Positions 13,501 to 24,779 of a stretch of 64,000 bases of DNA are shown one piece after another. The DNA is from Pocillopora verrucosa (taxonomy: Eukaryota > Cnidaria > Anthozoa > Scleractinia > Pocilloporidae): the NCBI RefSeq assembly GCF_036669915.1, contig NC_089313.1:3423585-3487584 (forward strand), given 5' to 3'. Within the stretch, counting starts at the first letter, position 1; each line of letters starts with the position of its first letter. A model generated the notes under the pieces. The model ran no database searches. It saw nothing but the letters and a program-made list of their open reading frames with translations, and was not told the origin of the DNA. The position numbers and the translations under genes are program-made.

Positions 13501-16015
13501 TCGATGAATGAGGGTAGGATTTCATTAATTGGCAATATAACTTTTTCAGGGAAAAACCTTTCGAAGCTTGGGTTAAGATAAATTGAAAAATGTAGAGAAT
13601 GTAATTTGAAACAAAGAAAATAATTAACTAATATACCTCCTTACAATCTCACCCCTGAATCAAACCTTAAGGTCACGAGAATAAAAGAAATGATCACCAA
13701 ATAAAGAAGTTCTTGATTGTTAAAAAGACATTTTTTTCCAGCACCTTAAGAAATGTATAGAGAAAAGTATGGAGAAAGGGGCATAATGGTGTTTGGGTGC
13801 AAAGGGTTTTAGGTGTTCATGTTAGGGTTACTAACCTTTTTGCCACCAATGTCCCTACATCTCGTACCATTCAGGGAAGCTTGCATAGCATTTGTAAATA
13901 AGGCGGTGAACAGCGACAACATCATTGCTCCTATCAGGATCCACATTATACCAAATGCACGTCCACAGAGGGTTTTAGGCGTCTTATCACCGTACCTAGT
14001 GAGAAAAAGGAACCAAATATCTTTGCGCTTTGAGGATAGTGTAGAAAGTATAAAAATACTTAATGTATACCTAATTGACCACTTCCCCGATGAGGCTTTT
14101 CAGGATCAGTACAAATTAATGAATTTATAAATGAGAGAATGAATGAAAATCCCAACTGGAAGGAGGCTGAGCATTTGGCTACATACAGAGCGCAGCCGAG
14201 GAGTTGAACTCTTAAACTCGTGGCAACCGTAAACAAACCCGGTGAGTAGCGGAGGGTGGAGGGCCTAGACCTGGGACCTCCAGATTACAAATGCAGCACT
14301 CAACCACTAGCCCACACTGCCTCCCTCCTGTACCATAATAAATACCCTGCCCCATCGATAATGATCACCATCAACTAAATTGAAACTAATCAGAGTATGT
14401 GCGTTTAAGCTAAGAATTATGACTCCATCTAAATTTGACGAATCTCATTCCCCTTCCCGCCCTCTTCTCCTTACACTATCCACTATGTCAAAAAAAACAA
14501 AAACAAAAAACAAAAATAAAACCTGAAACATAGTTTTAAGATATGCAATGGAAAATTATTTCTCTTCTATTTGCTATTCATTTTGGTTAATAAGCTGTGA
14601 AGAACTTTGAACGAGAGGACCCCGATACCACGTAACAACTAGTAATTTGTAAGAATGGAAGCCAATTCAAGAATGGAACCCTGGTAGAGATTTTGATAAA
14701 CCCAAAGCATGTGTTAACTTCGACAAAAAAATGGGTTTTACAATATTGCCTATCTTTGATCGTATTCAAAGGGCGCAGTGAAAAAAAGATCCCACTGATA
14801 CCCAAATCTAAATCAACTTACCCTACTGTTGTAAGTGATACCACTGCCCACCAAAAGCCTTCTGGTGATCCTATCGTGAACGAGGGTGAAAACTGAGCCG
14901 CGTTTGAACGGTGTTCCTGTTATGAAAATTGGTATAATTGTTTAATAAATTAATACTATATTAAAAAACTAATATTAAGGTGACGTTTAGTGTGGAGTAA
15001 ATAAAATTGATTAGAAAACACTTCAAGCTTACTTAAGGCCTTGCTACAACGCGCAAAGTTTGCAGCAGTTTTACTGTATCTGAAATTGTGGCATCTTGGA
15101 ATAAAATGTTCTTATTTGATAGTTTGAGTCATTGCAACGGTCTTTTTTCACCTACAAACAAACAAACATTATTTGTAGCTTCATGACTTGTAGGGCATTT
15201 TAGTTTGGCTTTTTATTTCTGTGAGGTCATAAGGTGTGCCTAACTAACCGTTTACTCAAAAATGGTGGCGTCGATTCCTACTCAAACTATTTTCATGCTA
15301 AAGTCGTAACAAATAAGTTTGAATATAACCTTAAGTAGGACTAAAGAGCTTAGAGGCTTAGTATAGATTGACGATGATAAGCCTTAACTCTTACCAAGAG
15401 CCAAATAATCACTCCAGATATCCCTGACAGTAACATGATAGAAGCCAATATCGGCCATTGTGACGTAATAGAAGTCAGTAACTGTTCCTGTGACTCTGCT
15501 TTGCACTGCTTTAAGTTCACAATCATTGAACACCCGGATGATACAAATGCCCGGATGAGTGTCACACTGTCTAGACCCGTAAGTTTTTGTTTTGCATCCG
15601 ATAGAATTGGAAAACCAAAATCAACCGACCCATTTTTAATCAACTTCACCATCTCGTCTTGATTTTGAACAAATACTGGTACCATTTTGCAAGCTATAGG
15701 GTGTTTTTCTTCTCTACCAAAGCAAGCCACGTCCACAAACCATGTTAGGGTTTGATTCATAAATCCTCCGTTAATACTTTGGTTCATAATGTAAGGAGGA
15801 AAATCTAGCAAGGCAAATTTGAATTTGCATTTTGTTTCTTTATCTTGTTCCTGACGAAGTTGACGCGTTTGGCGAACTTGACGATGTTGCCTGATTTGAC
15901 GGGCTTTGCGCACTAATTCCGATTGATCGATTGAATCAAGCTTTTGGCTGCTGACAAGCCATAAATCGCAGCAAACCATTAGACATAGGACCAATCTCAG
16001 AGTTGCAACATGCAT
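10594..16015 (-). CDS. gene B: ionotropic glutamate receptor-like channel with K+ filter (558 aa)
   Basis: Seven exons on the minus strand: 15395-16015, 14822-14916, 13836-13995, 12238-12304, 11653-11999, 11372-11537, 10594-10814. All have GT-AG borders and compatible phases, giving 1677 nt without internal stops. The start is the ATG at 16015, followed by a hydrophobic signal peptide (MHVATLRLVLCLMVCCD). Residues 39-56 are six consecutive Arg-Gln-x triplets. S1 lobe is about 63-185 (LLDFPPYIMNQ; TLIRAFVSSGCSMIV), M1 about 187-209, pore helix plus filter 217-242 (FWWAVVSLTTVGYGD), M2 about 253-275, S2 lobe 293-430 (GTIGRVMVDRNTAF), M3 about 450-471, cytoplasmic tail with helix FLDLEEGLKDITSDLQKIKEE. 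Architecture and filter predict a plasma-membrane ligand-gated K+ channel; the tetrameric state is inferred from the family. It is nearly identical to gene G. Cassette A lies immediately downstream. Exon borders are by eye. Confidence 0.85.
11085..11215. repeat. ACTG/CTGA-rich simple repeat in intron 6 of gene B
   Basis: Degenerate tandem run of GACTGACTG/CTGACTGCC units between exons 6 and 7. The same intron carries it in gene E (44695-44850, with a pure run of CAGA units) and in gene G (57890-58020). It was therefore present before the copies separated. Confidence 0.8.
12535..12665 (-). other. coding-like conserved segment in intron 3 of gene B (disabled)
   Basis: On the minus strand this matches an open segment in gene E (46095-46320) and gene G (59290-59480), with residues such as VPSPLDNE and FFQDIENLKIDM. 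Here the frame is cut by a TGA after LDNE. It is not part of the channel reading frame, and I do not recognise it. Confidence 0.4.
13436..13479. other. perfect 17-bp inverted repeat in intron 3 of gene B
   Basis: Arms 13436-13452 and 13463-13479 are exact reverse complements (AACTCGGCCTTGTGACT) with a 10-base loop. The gene G counterpart near 60248-60292 has two mismatches. The function is unknown; it could be a small palindromic insertion. Confidence 0.7.
14150..14335 (-). repeat. tRNA-derived SINE-like element in intron 2 of gene B
   Basis: Read on the minus strand, it starts with a tRNA-like head (GGGCTAGTGGTTGAGTGCTG, box A-like), followed by a box B-like stretch (GGTCCCAGGTCTAGGCCC). 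The same insertion is in intron 2 of genes E (about 47300-47495) and G (about 60950-61145), so it predates these duplications. Confidence 0.6.
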
Positions 16016-17617
16016 CGTTAACACCGCCAAGATATGATATGGTTAGAAACCTCCCCTGAGGCTACTAGACTTCAAGTTGTGTTCAGATCTATCCAAAAAA
16101 AACAAATAAACAAAAAAACCACAGATACAAAAGTCAGAATAATATGTTATCTGTTTGCAAGCTTGTTGTTTTATACTGCATGGGTGCAATGCAAGACCAG
16201 ATCTCAATATGACTTCCATTACATTTACATGAGAACATTCACGACGAAGACATCGTGCACTTGAAAAGAATGGAACGAAAATATGATTTTGACCTTCTCA
16301 AAGGACTCGAAGAAGTTTTTTATGGACAAAAAGTTCTGGAGTTCTCATTGAGGTAGCGATATTCTCTCCTGGCTATAGCCAGCTACCTTCAATGAACGCT
16401 TTTTTTGTCTCAATTTCCGAAAACCCCCCATTACGATGTATCTATTACCACACAGCGTGCCGTTATCTGAGTTAGTGTCTTACAGAATTTACACCAACAA
16501 GTGTAAGTGTAAGTGCGGGGTAGTATAATCAAAGTTACTAATTAAAAGCTGACACTTAAGCCAAAAACAGACAAGGCGGCTACAAACATACTGACAAATT
16601 TTGATTCCCTTCCATCAAGAAGTTCGAAAGATGGACTCGTTATGAATTTTGAATTGCGCTTGGCGGTTGGCAATATCTGTTTTTTGTCAGGGTCTGTGTC
16701 ATCAAGAAGGCTTTTAGAAAAATACTTTACGTCTTCAGTTTAAAAGTAGATCCTTTTTCCCAAACTGACAAGTGGTGAAAAAGAAAACTTTACTGTGAAT
16801 CTTCAGACCAACAAAATTTGTAATTGTGGCAGATGCAGTTTAAGGGCTTGATTATCAAAATTTTGGGCTAGAAAATAATAATTTTAAAAAGAATCCTTTA
16901 TTAGCTCTTTTTATCTGAGATCTTTTGATAAAGTATGGTTTTTCTTCGACTCCGCTTTTGTGTGTCGAAGAACATAACGGCAATTTTGGCACATTAATTT
17001 GTGTTCTACAAAATCTGCAAGGATGGCTATGCCAGGATTATAAATAAATCCTCATTGTGAACAAAAACACCGCGTCAATGTAATTATTTTTCTAACACTA
17101 CAGAATATTTTGAGTCCTGGACTGTACGCCAGATTGAGTGAATGTTATTATACCGTTATCTGTGGGGGAGAGAGTAGAGGCGGACTCTAAACACAATTGA
17201 TAAAGTCTGGCGAAGGGCTGCATCGAAATTTGAAAAGACGAACGCGTTTCGATGTTTGATTAAGAAAATTGGGAAAATAAACTTTTAATGAAAGATATTC
17301 AAAAGGGAATCGATAAACATAGTGCAGTATGATAAATAATCGTTATGGGAAATATTCAAAGCCAGGCAAATAAATGTGCTTTCAGCTCGCGTTTGCAAAG
17401 CCAAGAAATTATTGAACTATCACTACTTCTACTTCTTCTTATGCTTAAATTCTGTTACATAACAGGATCTCATTGGCAATTCAAAATAAGTCATAAAAAT
17501 TCTGAATTTAGAACAGGTTTTCGTTAATTTTAGGAGAGCCCATTTAAAAAAACTCCAGATAGCAATATCAACAAAAATATTGGAAATTAGGTTGCCAACT
17601 TCTGTAAGAATAAAAAG
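16016..17617. other. upstream region of gene B with two conserved coding-like islands
   Basis: This region is shared with 49206-50860 and 62812-64000. On the minus strand, 16568-16740 reads as protein-like sequence (SLLDDTDPDKKQ, SPSFELLDGRESKFVSMF), and 16900-17000 has a second island (GVEEKPYFIKRS type in the gene E copy). Against the 49.8 kb copy, 16590 lacks about 25 bases between GTCT repeats, so the frame is altered. I cannot assign either island; they may be remnants of a gene between the 5' fragment and gene B. The promoter of gene B should lie here, but I see no clear TATA box. Confidence 0.4.
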
Positions 17618-17773
17618 CGTTCGGCGAATTTGACGATGTTGCCTGACATCACGGGCCTTGGGCACTAATTCCGATGAATCAATTGAATCAATTCGGGGCT
17701 TTTGGCTGTTAGCAGGCCGTAAATAGGAACAAAAGAGGAGACATAGTGCTAGTCTTATGGTTGCAATATGCAT
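17429..17773 (-). pseudogene. orphan 5' fragment of channel exon 1 (copy b5)
   Basis: From ATG 17773 the minus strand encodes the family signal peptide and basic linker (MHIATIRLALCLLFCS; KARDVRQHRQIRRT) up to about 17618. It then departs from the S1 domain and continues as unrelated hydrophobic sequence to a stop at 17429. S1, pore and later exons do not follow. A sister fragment is at 50861-51106. It could be an internally deleted exon 1: the hydrophobic stretch VDIAIWSFF resembles M1 weakly. Confidence 0.65.
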
Positions 17774-18529
17774 GGTAAAAACTGCCGAAGAAAGGAACTA
17801 CTGGAAAACCTCCCTTGCTTGCACACTTGAAGTTTTGTTGTGATCTCAACAAATAGCACGGGCTCTTCAGAGAAATATGTTACTGAAAGATGATCAACGC
17901 CATAATATAAGTCAGTATTCGAACATGAACAAGCCCATTTATGTTATAATTTATAATGCTATCGTTTTAATGAACCGATACTTAATCAGGATTTCCTTAA
18001 TTAATTTTTCGATCGTTTTAAGTTGGGAAGAGGATAGCCGATAGATTAACGAGTATCATTATGGTTTTTTTTTTCCATCGTCTATGGTCATACAACAAAA
18101 ACGAAATACTCCCGTGATATTTAGGAATTTCAAAAGAACTTTTTAAGTGTTCACCGTATCTGCTCAGGGCCAATAAAAACATTACTATTTGAGACGGTAA
18201 TGCAAACAGAAAATTGTAGGGCCGTAAGAAGCAAATAAATGTGTTCCACATTAAGAATATAATGTTCCATAAGTTGAACTACAAAAGTTCTCTTACTATT
18301 GTGGAAGGTGTAGAGTAGAACTTTTCAAACTTCAATATTTGAGCCTAGTAAATTGTTGAGTATTTTCGTAATATTTATCAAAATTAAGAAAACGGCTCTA
18401 AATGTTGAAGTTGATGATACATGAAATAGCTTTTTTATAACTGGCTTTTTAAGTCCCAATATAACTATCCAAATTTTACGTCTACGAATTTCAACATATT
18501 TGCAATTTTGCAGATCCACCTCAAGTAAT
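17774..18529. other. spacer shared in part with 51107-51478, no gene seen
   Basis: Sequence continues in parallel with the region upstream of fragment 50861-51106 until about 18150. There the second copy is interrupted by the ~1.5 kb repeat. The rest is AT-rich with no supported exon. Confidence 0.5.
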
Positions 18530-21500
18530 GAAATAAACAAATACCTCAAAATATATGTAGAAATAACTGTGCTCTATACTATTGAAATGCTTTCACTCCT
18601 GCACGGAAAAAGGCATATGATCATTCCGAAGTTCATCATCATTATTCACGGAAAACGCGTCAGACGTAAGATGATTCCGAAAAGTTGGTAAACAAGGAGA
18701 TTATTTAAGTTTCAATTAGAAATGATATGCAAATAACAAATGGTGTAAGACAACACTATCCATTTTTAACTTTTTTTTTATGACTATTTAAAGGCTGTTG
18801 GTTTCGTAAAGCCCTTTGTTCAAGAGGAAACTCTATGGTATCAAGAATCAGAATGAGCCTAGCCTGCAGTGCAGGCGTCTTACCAGAGCGAGCTAACGTT
18901 ACAAGCTCGCGATCGTTTATCAGACAAGCCATGTTTGGTTTGAAGTTAGAGTGGACGGTGGAAGTAGTGGGCGGGGAAAGGGAAAGAAGACACCTGCCTG
19001 AACAGGCTGTTGAAAAGAAGAACACCCGCTGATTAGTTGCGTGTCACTACATTTCCCGAAGATGAGCGGGTAACCAATCAAACTAAGTTAAATTAAAAAT
19101 CGGAAGCATTGTATTCCGACAAAAACAAACATATGTAGAGCCGATGAGTGAAACGGTGAGGAAGTTTTTTATTTTCAGCTAGGAAAGAATGTCTTCGACA
19201 AAATCTCATCTGCAATCACAGATATGAGCTGATATTTAGTACAATCTATATTTTCCAAACGAAAATGTTGTTGTTTTTTTTGTTTTTTTTTCATCAAAGA
19301 AATAAGGGCTTCACCAAAACATGTATGTATAATAAACATATCTATAGATGTCCAAATGGTTAATGGTGTAAAACACCGATAAATATAGGAATAAATACCA
19401 TTTTTTGCACGATAATCGAACGGCAACTACTTTAAAATGCGTGGGAATAACCGCATTCGGTGAATCGCCGATAACAACGCATTTTCTCAACGCAAACAGC
19501 TAAAAAACGCCAGAAAACATGGCATTTCTTTACGTTGACCAACCCGTGAACGTTGGACGACACGTGGTTTTCAAGCGTTTTCTACGCATTTTCCTGTCCT
19601 TGGAAAGTGGAAGAAAACGCTCTGTCCTCGACGGAAAACTTCTGTGAAAGCAATCTTCTGTTACTGGAAAACACCAGTAAGCAACGAATACAAACTATTT
19701 TCCCATCTGATACCGCATTCTTAACACCAGAAAAACAATCGTTTTCGTAGAGTTAACTGTGAAGGAAAACTGCTGGATGATGGAACGAATATTCTAATTC
19801 GCCGACTCGAAAGAAACGGGAAAACGGTTTATTTTCTCGTCGGAAAATGTCAGAAAAATGCGTAATTAAAGCCGCGTTTTCAAATATTCAGAACTTGTTT
19901 TCCGAACCGGTGAACACCATATGTTTCGCAATGAAGCACACGCAAAGTAATGAAAGAAACAAATACCTCAAAATATATGTAGAAATAACTGTGCTCTATA
20001 TTATTGAAACGCTTTCAATCCTGTAATCATCATTCCGAAGTTCATCATTATTATTCACGGAAAACGCGTCAGACGTAAGATGATTCCAAACAGTTGGTAA
20101 ACGAGGAGGTTATTTGAGTTTCAATTAGAAATGATATGCAAATAACAAATGGAGTAAGACAACACTTTCCATTTTTAACCTTTTCTCTTACGACTATTTA
20201 AAGGCTGTTTAACTTTCAGACTCATCGATAGCTTCAAACTAAAATCTCGAACATTTATTAGTCGACGCTGTCTTGTTATAAACGGAAATTTTGGGAGATA
20301 TATCTCATGAAGTTTCGTAAAGCACTTTGTTAAAGAGGAAACTCTACGTTATCAAGAATCAGAATGAGCCTAACCTGCAGTGCAGACGTCTTATTAGGGC
20401 GAGCTAACGTTGTAAGCTCGCGATCGTCTTTCCGACCAGCCATGTTTGATTTGGGTTTAGAGTGGACGGTGGAAGTAGGGGGCGGAGAAGGGGCAAGAAG
20501 ACACCTGCCCGAAGAGGCTGTTAAAAAGAAGAACACCCTCTGATTAGTTGGGCGTCACTACATTTCCCGAAGATGAGCAGGTAACCAATCAAACTGAGTT
20601 AAATTAAAAACCGGAAGCACTTTCTTCCGACAAAAACAAACACACGAAGAGCCGATGAGTGAAACGGTGAGGAAGTTTTTTTATTTTCAGCTCGAAAAGA
20701 ATGTCTTCGACAAAATCTCCCTGTCACAAATATGAGCTGATATTTAGTACAATCTATATTTTCCAAACGAAAATCCTTGAGTATAGGTGCTCGTTATTTG
20801 TTTGACAACTTTTCTTCCATTTGATCGTAAACGATTCTTTGAAGCAACAAACAGCTGCACTCAAAGGTTTGCACGCTATAATTTGTTTGATTCCAACCGG
20901 CATACTCTGGCGAAACGATGTGGCTGTTTTTGTTGTTGTTGTTATTGTTTTTTTTGTTTTGTTTTTTCATCAAAGAAAAAAGGGTTTCACCAAAACATAT
21001 ATGTATAATAAACATATCTATAGATGTCCAAATGGTTAACGGTGTAAAACACCCATGAATATAGGAATAAATACCATTTTTCGCACGATAATCGAACGGC
21101 AACCACTTGAAAATGCATGGGAATAACTGTATTCGGTTAATCGCCGATAACAACGCGTTTTCTCAAAGCAAACAGCTAAAAAACGCCAGAAAACATGGCA
21201 TTTCTTTACGTTGACTAACCCGTGAACGTTGGACGACACGTAGTTTTCAAGCGTTTTCTATGCATTTTCCTGTTCTAGGAAAATGGAAGAAAACGCTCCG
21301 TCTGTATAAAAGCAATCTTCTGTTACTGGAAAACACCAGTAAGCAACGAATACAAACCGTTTTCCCATCTGACACCGCATTCTTAACACCACGAAAACAA
21401 TCGCTTTCGTAGAGTTAACAGTGAAGGAAAACTGCTGGATAATGGAACGAGTACTCCAATTCTCTGACTCGAAAACAACGGGAAAACTTGGGATTCTCAT

Positions 21501-21930
21501 GTCGGAAAATGTCAGAAAAATGCGTGAATAATGCCGCGCTTTCAAATATTCAGGACTTGTTTTCCGAACGGGTAAACACCATATGTTTTTGCAGTGAAAC
21601 ACACGCACAAATTAATGAAATAACCAAATACCTCAAAATATATGTAGAAATAACTGTGCTCTATACTATTGAAATGCTTTCACTCCTGCATGGAAAAAGG
21701 CATATGATCATTCCGAAGTTCATCATCATTATTTACGGAAAACGCGTCAGACGTAATTGATTCCAAACAGTTGGTAAACGAGGAGGTTATTGAAGTTTCA
21801 ATTAGAAATCATACGCAAATAACAGATGGTGTATGACAACACTATCCATTTTTAACCTTCTCTCTTGAGACTATTTGAAGGCTGGTTAACTTTCAGACTC
21901 ATCCATGGTTTCTAACTAAAATCTAGAAAA
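18530..21930 (+). repeat. tandem array of the ~1.5 kb complex repeat
   Basis: Begins with a partial tail unit (18530-18780), followed by two nearly complete head-to-tail units of about 1.5 kb (about 18851-20365 and 20366-21930). Each carries the landmark order described for 1-2080. Units differ by small indels and by the length of a T/G-rich tract in the middle. Overlapping short open frames occur on both strands but shift between units, so they are not genes. The array lies between the gene B block and the gene C block. Confidence 0.8.
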
Positions 21931-21949
21931 CTAATCAGTCGACGCTTTC

Positions 21950-22480
21950 ATGTTACAAAAGGAAACTTTGGGAGGAAAATTAAAGAGGAAACTCGGACAG
22001 GCGTAATCTTTACTCTCCCACCCCACCGCTCTACATATTTTTGACTGTCGACCACCCCTTGGTACGAACTTCTTTCTCTCCCCAGCCTTCCGCTGCCATT
22101 AAAGTCAAAGATGGTGGCCATAATTTTCGTTAAGAAAATACTGAGCACTCGCTCGCCAAAATTACGCCTGGTTTGCATACTAATGATGAGCCCACTTTTA
22201 AAAGACCAAGCTGTCTCATATTGATCATTTGCAATCATAATTTTTGACAAATTTTATTCTGTTGAACGTTATTTGACACAAAAAAACGCCGCGGAAACGA
22301 CCTATTTGTCCACATTGAACACGGGTGTACGTGCTGATTATGAACAATAGAGGAGTCAAAACTTTACTTAAATGACAAGTTTATTAGACTCGATTGCGGA
22401 GTAGTCAAATAAGTCAATTATCAGCCGACCAAAACAAGTAGAAAACGGTGCGACGAAAGCCATTCTATTAACAGAGAAGT
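21950..22480 (-). repeat. inverted copy of the repeat flank
   Basis: Reverse complement of 53820-54290 and of part of 7055-7400 (for example GACTCGATTGCGGAGTAGTC, and the GCCATAATTTTCGTTAAG region). It closes the tandem array at its right side. The opposite orientation suggests that the repeat family has terminal inverted segments or was inserted twice. Confidence 0.65.
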
Positions 22481-23333
22481 CAATAATTGCTCCATACTAC
22501 CAAAACAATCAAGTAGACTATCTGTATCAATGACGAAATGCCTTATTTTCGTCAATACGTTGAAAATTATCTGCATGAAGTGTAAAGGCGCTAGTAGAAT
22601 AGTAATTAGGCTCTCATAAATTGTGATAATAAAAGTAGCTCATTATGCTCTTGACATTATATGCCATTAGCATCGCCCGATGTTTTTCCAAATTATGCTC
22701 AAAATTGTGCCACTTTTTCTTAAAGTGCAGTTTAAAAGAGGGAACAAAACAAGCTCAGACGACATAATTATTATTCATGATTAACAAAGCGTGATATCTT
22801 CCTTATCTTGAGTTACCCACTTACTCTGAGAAAACACTACTACACATTTAATATGTTCTGACATTTTGTAGCCTGTGAAAGCGGGAACTGTGACCAACGC
22901 AATCTAACTTCCGGCGTGCCCAGTCCACTGGACGACGACTGACGCAGTATTCCGGTAACATTCTTCCCTCGAATATTGCAAAATTACAAATGCTGAAGCT
23001 TGGACCAAACGTGTTTACCACTTAGAAATTACATATCAGCTACATTCTTACAACTGCATCAACGATGTCTCTCTGTTATCATAAACAACTAAATTGCTTT
23101 GATATCACAAGAAGTTGAATATCTTTTGTTCGTGAAAATGTGTTCTCTCTCCAACCAGACAGGTGGGTGTATATACTACTTGTCTGAAGCAAAAATTAGT
23201 GTGACACCAAGAAGATGAAATACCTCTCGACTTGAACTAATTGAAATTTAGTTATCTTGAAGTAGTTCCCGCGTCTGCCCCAAAGATACAGACTCGATTC
23301 ATGGTTAGTCGTTAATAAACTATTTACTGGGAT
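22481..23333. other. spacer, right part homologous to 7600-8090
   Basis: From about 22960 this matches 7600-8090 (the flank of cassette A) in order, with small deletions. The part before 22960 shows nothing I can name. Confidence 0.5.
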
Positions 23334-23567
23334 ATCTGTGGTAGCCCAGTCATAAAAAGGCCTTTGTTTTTCTGTCGTCTTTCTTTTTTCCTCCGCTACA
23401 AAATGGAAAAATTGCGCAATAGTACCCAGTGGTCATTGGGTCCTCAACACCATGACAACCAACTGTGATCCAATGAGGGTGAAGGTGTTCACATGCTGAT
23501 CACGTGTGTTATCTTGATGATGATTGACGTTGTCATGCAAGGACAGGGCTGGGTCACTTGACGAATC

Positions 23568-23885
23568 ATGAGATTTTTGCTAGTAAAACTCTTTTGTCAG
23601 CCATTTTGTATTGGTTCTGGGGTTGTTGTTTTGGCAATGGAGGTTCAATGGTTTTGGTTTACGATTACCTGGAGCTTTATGGTGCAAACGCTCAAAAAAC
23701 TTATAGACTACTCATACAGAAGTCGTATTGTTCGCGGCCAATCCACACTAAAAGATGTTGTTGAGCGGTATGTTTGGAACGGATTGAGTCGCGAACACTT
23801 GAAAGCCATGAAAGCCTTGTATGACTTGTATGCCTTGTATTCCAAGTATACCAATGTCTTAGTTGAAAAACCGCACACTTGTTGA
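23568..23885 (+). CDS. unknown ORF inside the transposon (105 aa)
   Basis: ATG 23568 opens a 105-codon frame with a hydrophobic N-terminal half and a C-terminal part ending GLSREHLKAMKALYDLYA... KPHTC. I do not recognise the family. It lies inside the insertion, upstream of the larger transposon frames, so it is probably part of that element. Confidence 0.35.
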   Translation: MRFLLVKLFCQPFCIGSGVVVLAMEVQWFWFTITWSFMVQTLKKLIDYSYRSRIVRGQSTLKDVVERYVWNGLSREHLKAMKALYDLYALYSKYTNVLVEKPHTC

Positions 23886-23998
23886 AAAAAAGCAAAATCT
23901 GAAATCTGAAACCAAACTGCATATACTCTAGGCAATCTACTGTACAACACGATTATCGTGAGACTGAAGAACAAAACTCTAGTGGATGCAAACTGTTT

Positions 23999-24670
23999 GT
24001 GAAGAAAGACGCCATTTTGGATTCACTTGATGCCAAGGAACGTAGCTACAATAAAAGTACGAATGGTATTAGTTTCAGGATCAGAAAGGTGAATGTTATG
24101 TTTGTTTTCGTTGTAGTTGTTGGGATATTCTTTTTTAATAAATTCATGATCCAAAATCCCGTGTCTTTTGTTTATAATGTTATTGTGTTATCTATCGTTT
24201 ACGCAATTGTCTTGTGGGCTAATTTCTACGTAAAGTTGTTGATGTCTTCAGCAAAAGCTGCCGTGAAAAGCGTCGCTGAATGTAACGTATTTGAGCAAGC
24301 TGCTCAGTTATCTGTCATTATATATGATGATAAGCTTAAAAATAGCAATGATGAAGCATTTTCAGTAAATATAGTCTGTAACTGTAGATCTCGATATGAC
24401 AAATTTTTTTATTTTAATCGCCCTCGTATTCGTGATCGTGAGCCCAGCAGAATACCAAAGAAAAGAATTACACGTATTTTGAAGAAATCCAGGAAAGTAA
24501 GACGATTACTTCGAACCTACATCAGAAAAAACATACCGAAGTCTACCCGAATGCACCTTTTTACAAATAAAGCTCGTGAAAAAATATATGCACATGGAAT
24601 CAGATTTGAGAATAAAGGAACAACGAAATATCCCTCTTCTGCAGTCAGGAGAAAAATATCCAAAGTCTAA
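23999..24670 (+). CDS. unknown transposon ORF with two membrane spans and a basic tail
   Basis: An open frame of about 223 codons (no ATG at its 5' edge; it opens upstream without one). It has two hydrophobic spans near residues 33-52 and 57-80, followed by a strongly basic C-terminal third (KKRITRILKKSRKVRRLLR). It is inside the inserted element and precedes the protease-like frame. Function unknown; it could be the N-terminal region of one larger polyprotein that has been broken. Confidence 0.35.
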   Translation: MKKDAILDSLDAKERSYNKSTNGISFRIRKVNVMFVFVVVVGIFFFNKFMIQNPVSFVYNVIVLSIVYAIVLWANFYVKLLMSSAKAAVKSVAECNVFEQAAQLSVIIYDDKLKNSNDEAFSVNIVCNCRSRYDKFFYFNRPRIRDREPSRIPKKRITRILKKSRKVRRLLRTYIRKNIPKSTRMHLFTNKAREKIYAHGIRFENKGTTKYPSSAVRRKISKV

Positions 24671-24779
24671 TAAATACAGGATACTGAAAATGTAGAGCCA
24701 ATATACACATGTAATAAAGTGTCCAAAGCCAAAGCAGTCGAATGCATGGGGGCCTAATTCAATACCAAATGTTTATAAA

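Larger units (their letters stand above)
7055..17260. repeat. segmental duplication block 1 (pairs with 53885-64000)
   Basis: From 'GAGTGCTCCGCAATCGAG' near 7070 onward this block matches 53885-64000 in order and orientation, through cassette A, gene B and its upstream region. Visible differences include about 460 bases present near 7570-8010 but missing at about 54430, and about 350 bases present at 56160-56510 but missing near 9770. Exons, introns and an intronic SINE are shared. The second copy runs off the window, so the full length is not known. Confidence 0.9.

Noticed and set aside
13813..14130. Plus-strand frame over exon 3 of gene B (also at 46978 and 60625)
   Set aside because: Antisense shadow of the M2 exon plus adjoining intron.
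15435..15662. Plus-strand frame opposite exon 1 of gene B (also at 48589-48846 and 62231-62458)
   Set aside because: Antisense shadow of the S1 exon; conservation is explained by the minus-strand coding sequence.
16034..16264. Plus-strand frame just upstream of gene B, also upstream of G (62806-63114)
   Set aside because: Its C-terminal part differs between the copies through an indel near 16200; conserved only because the block is duplicated.
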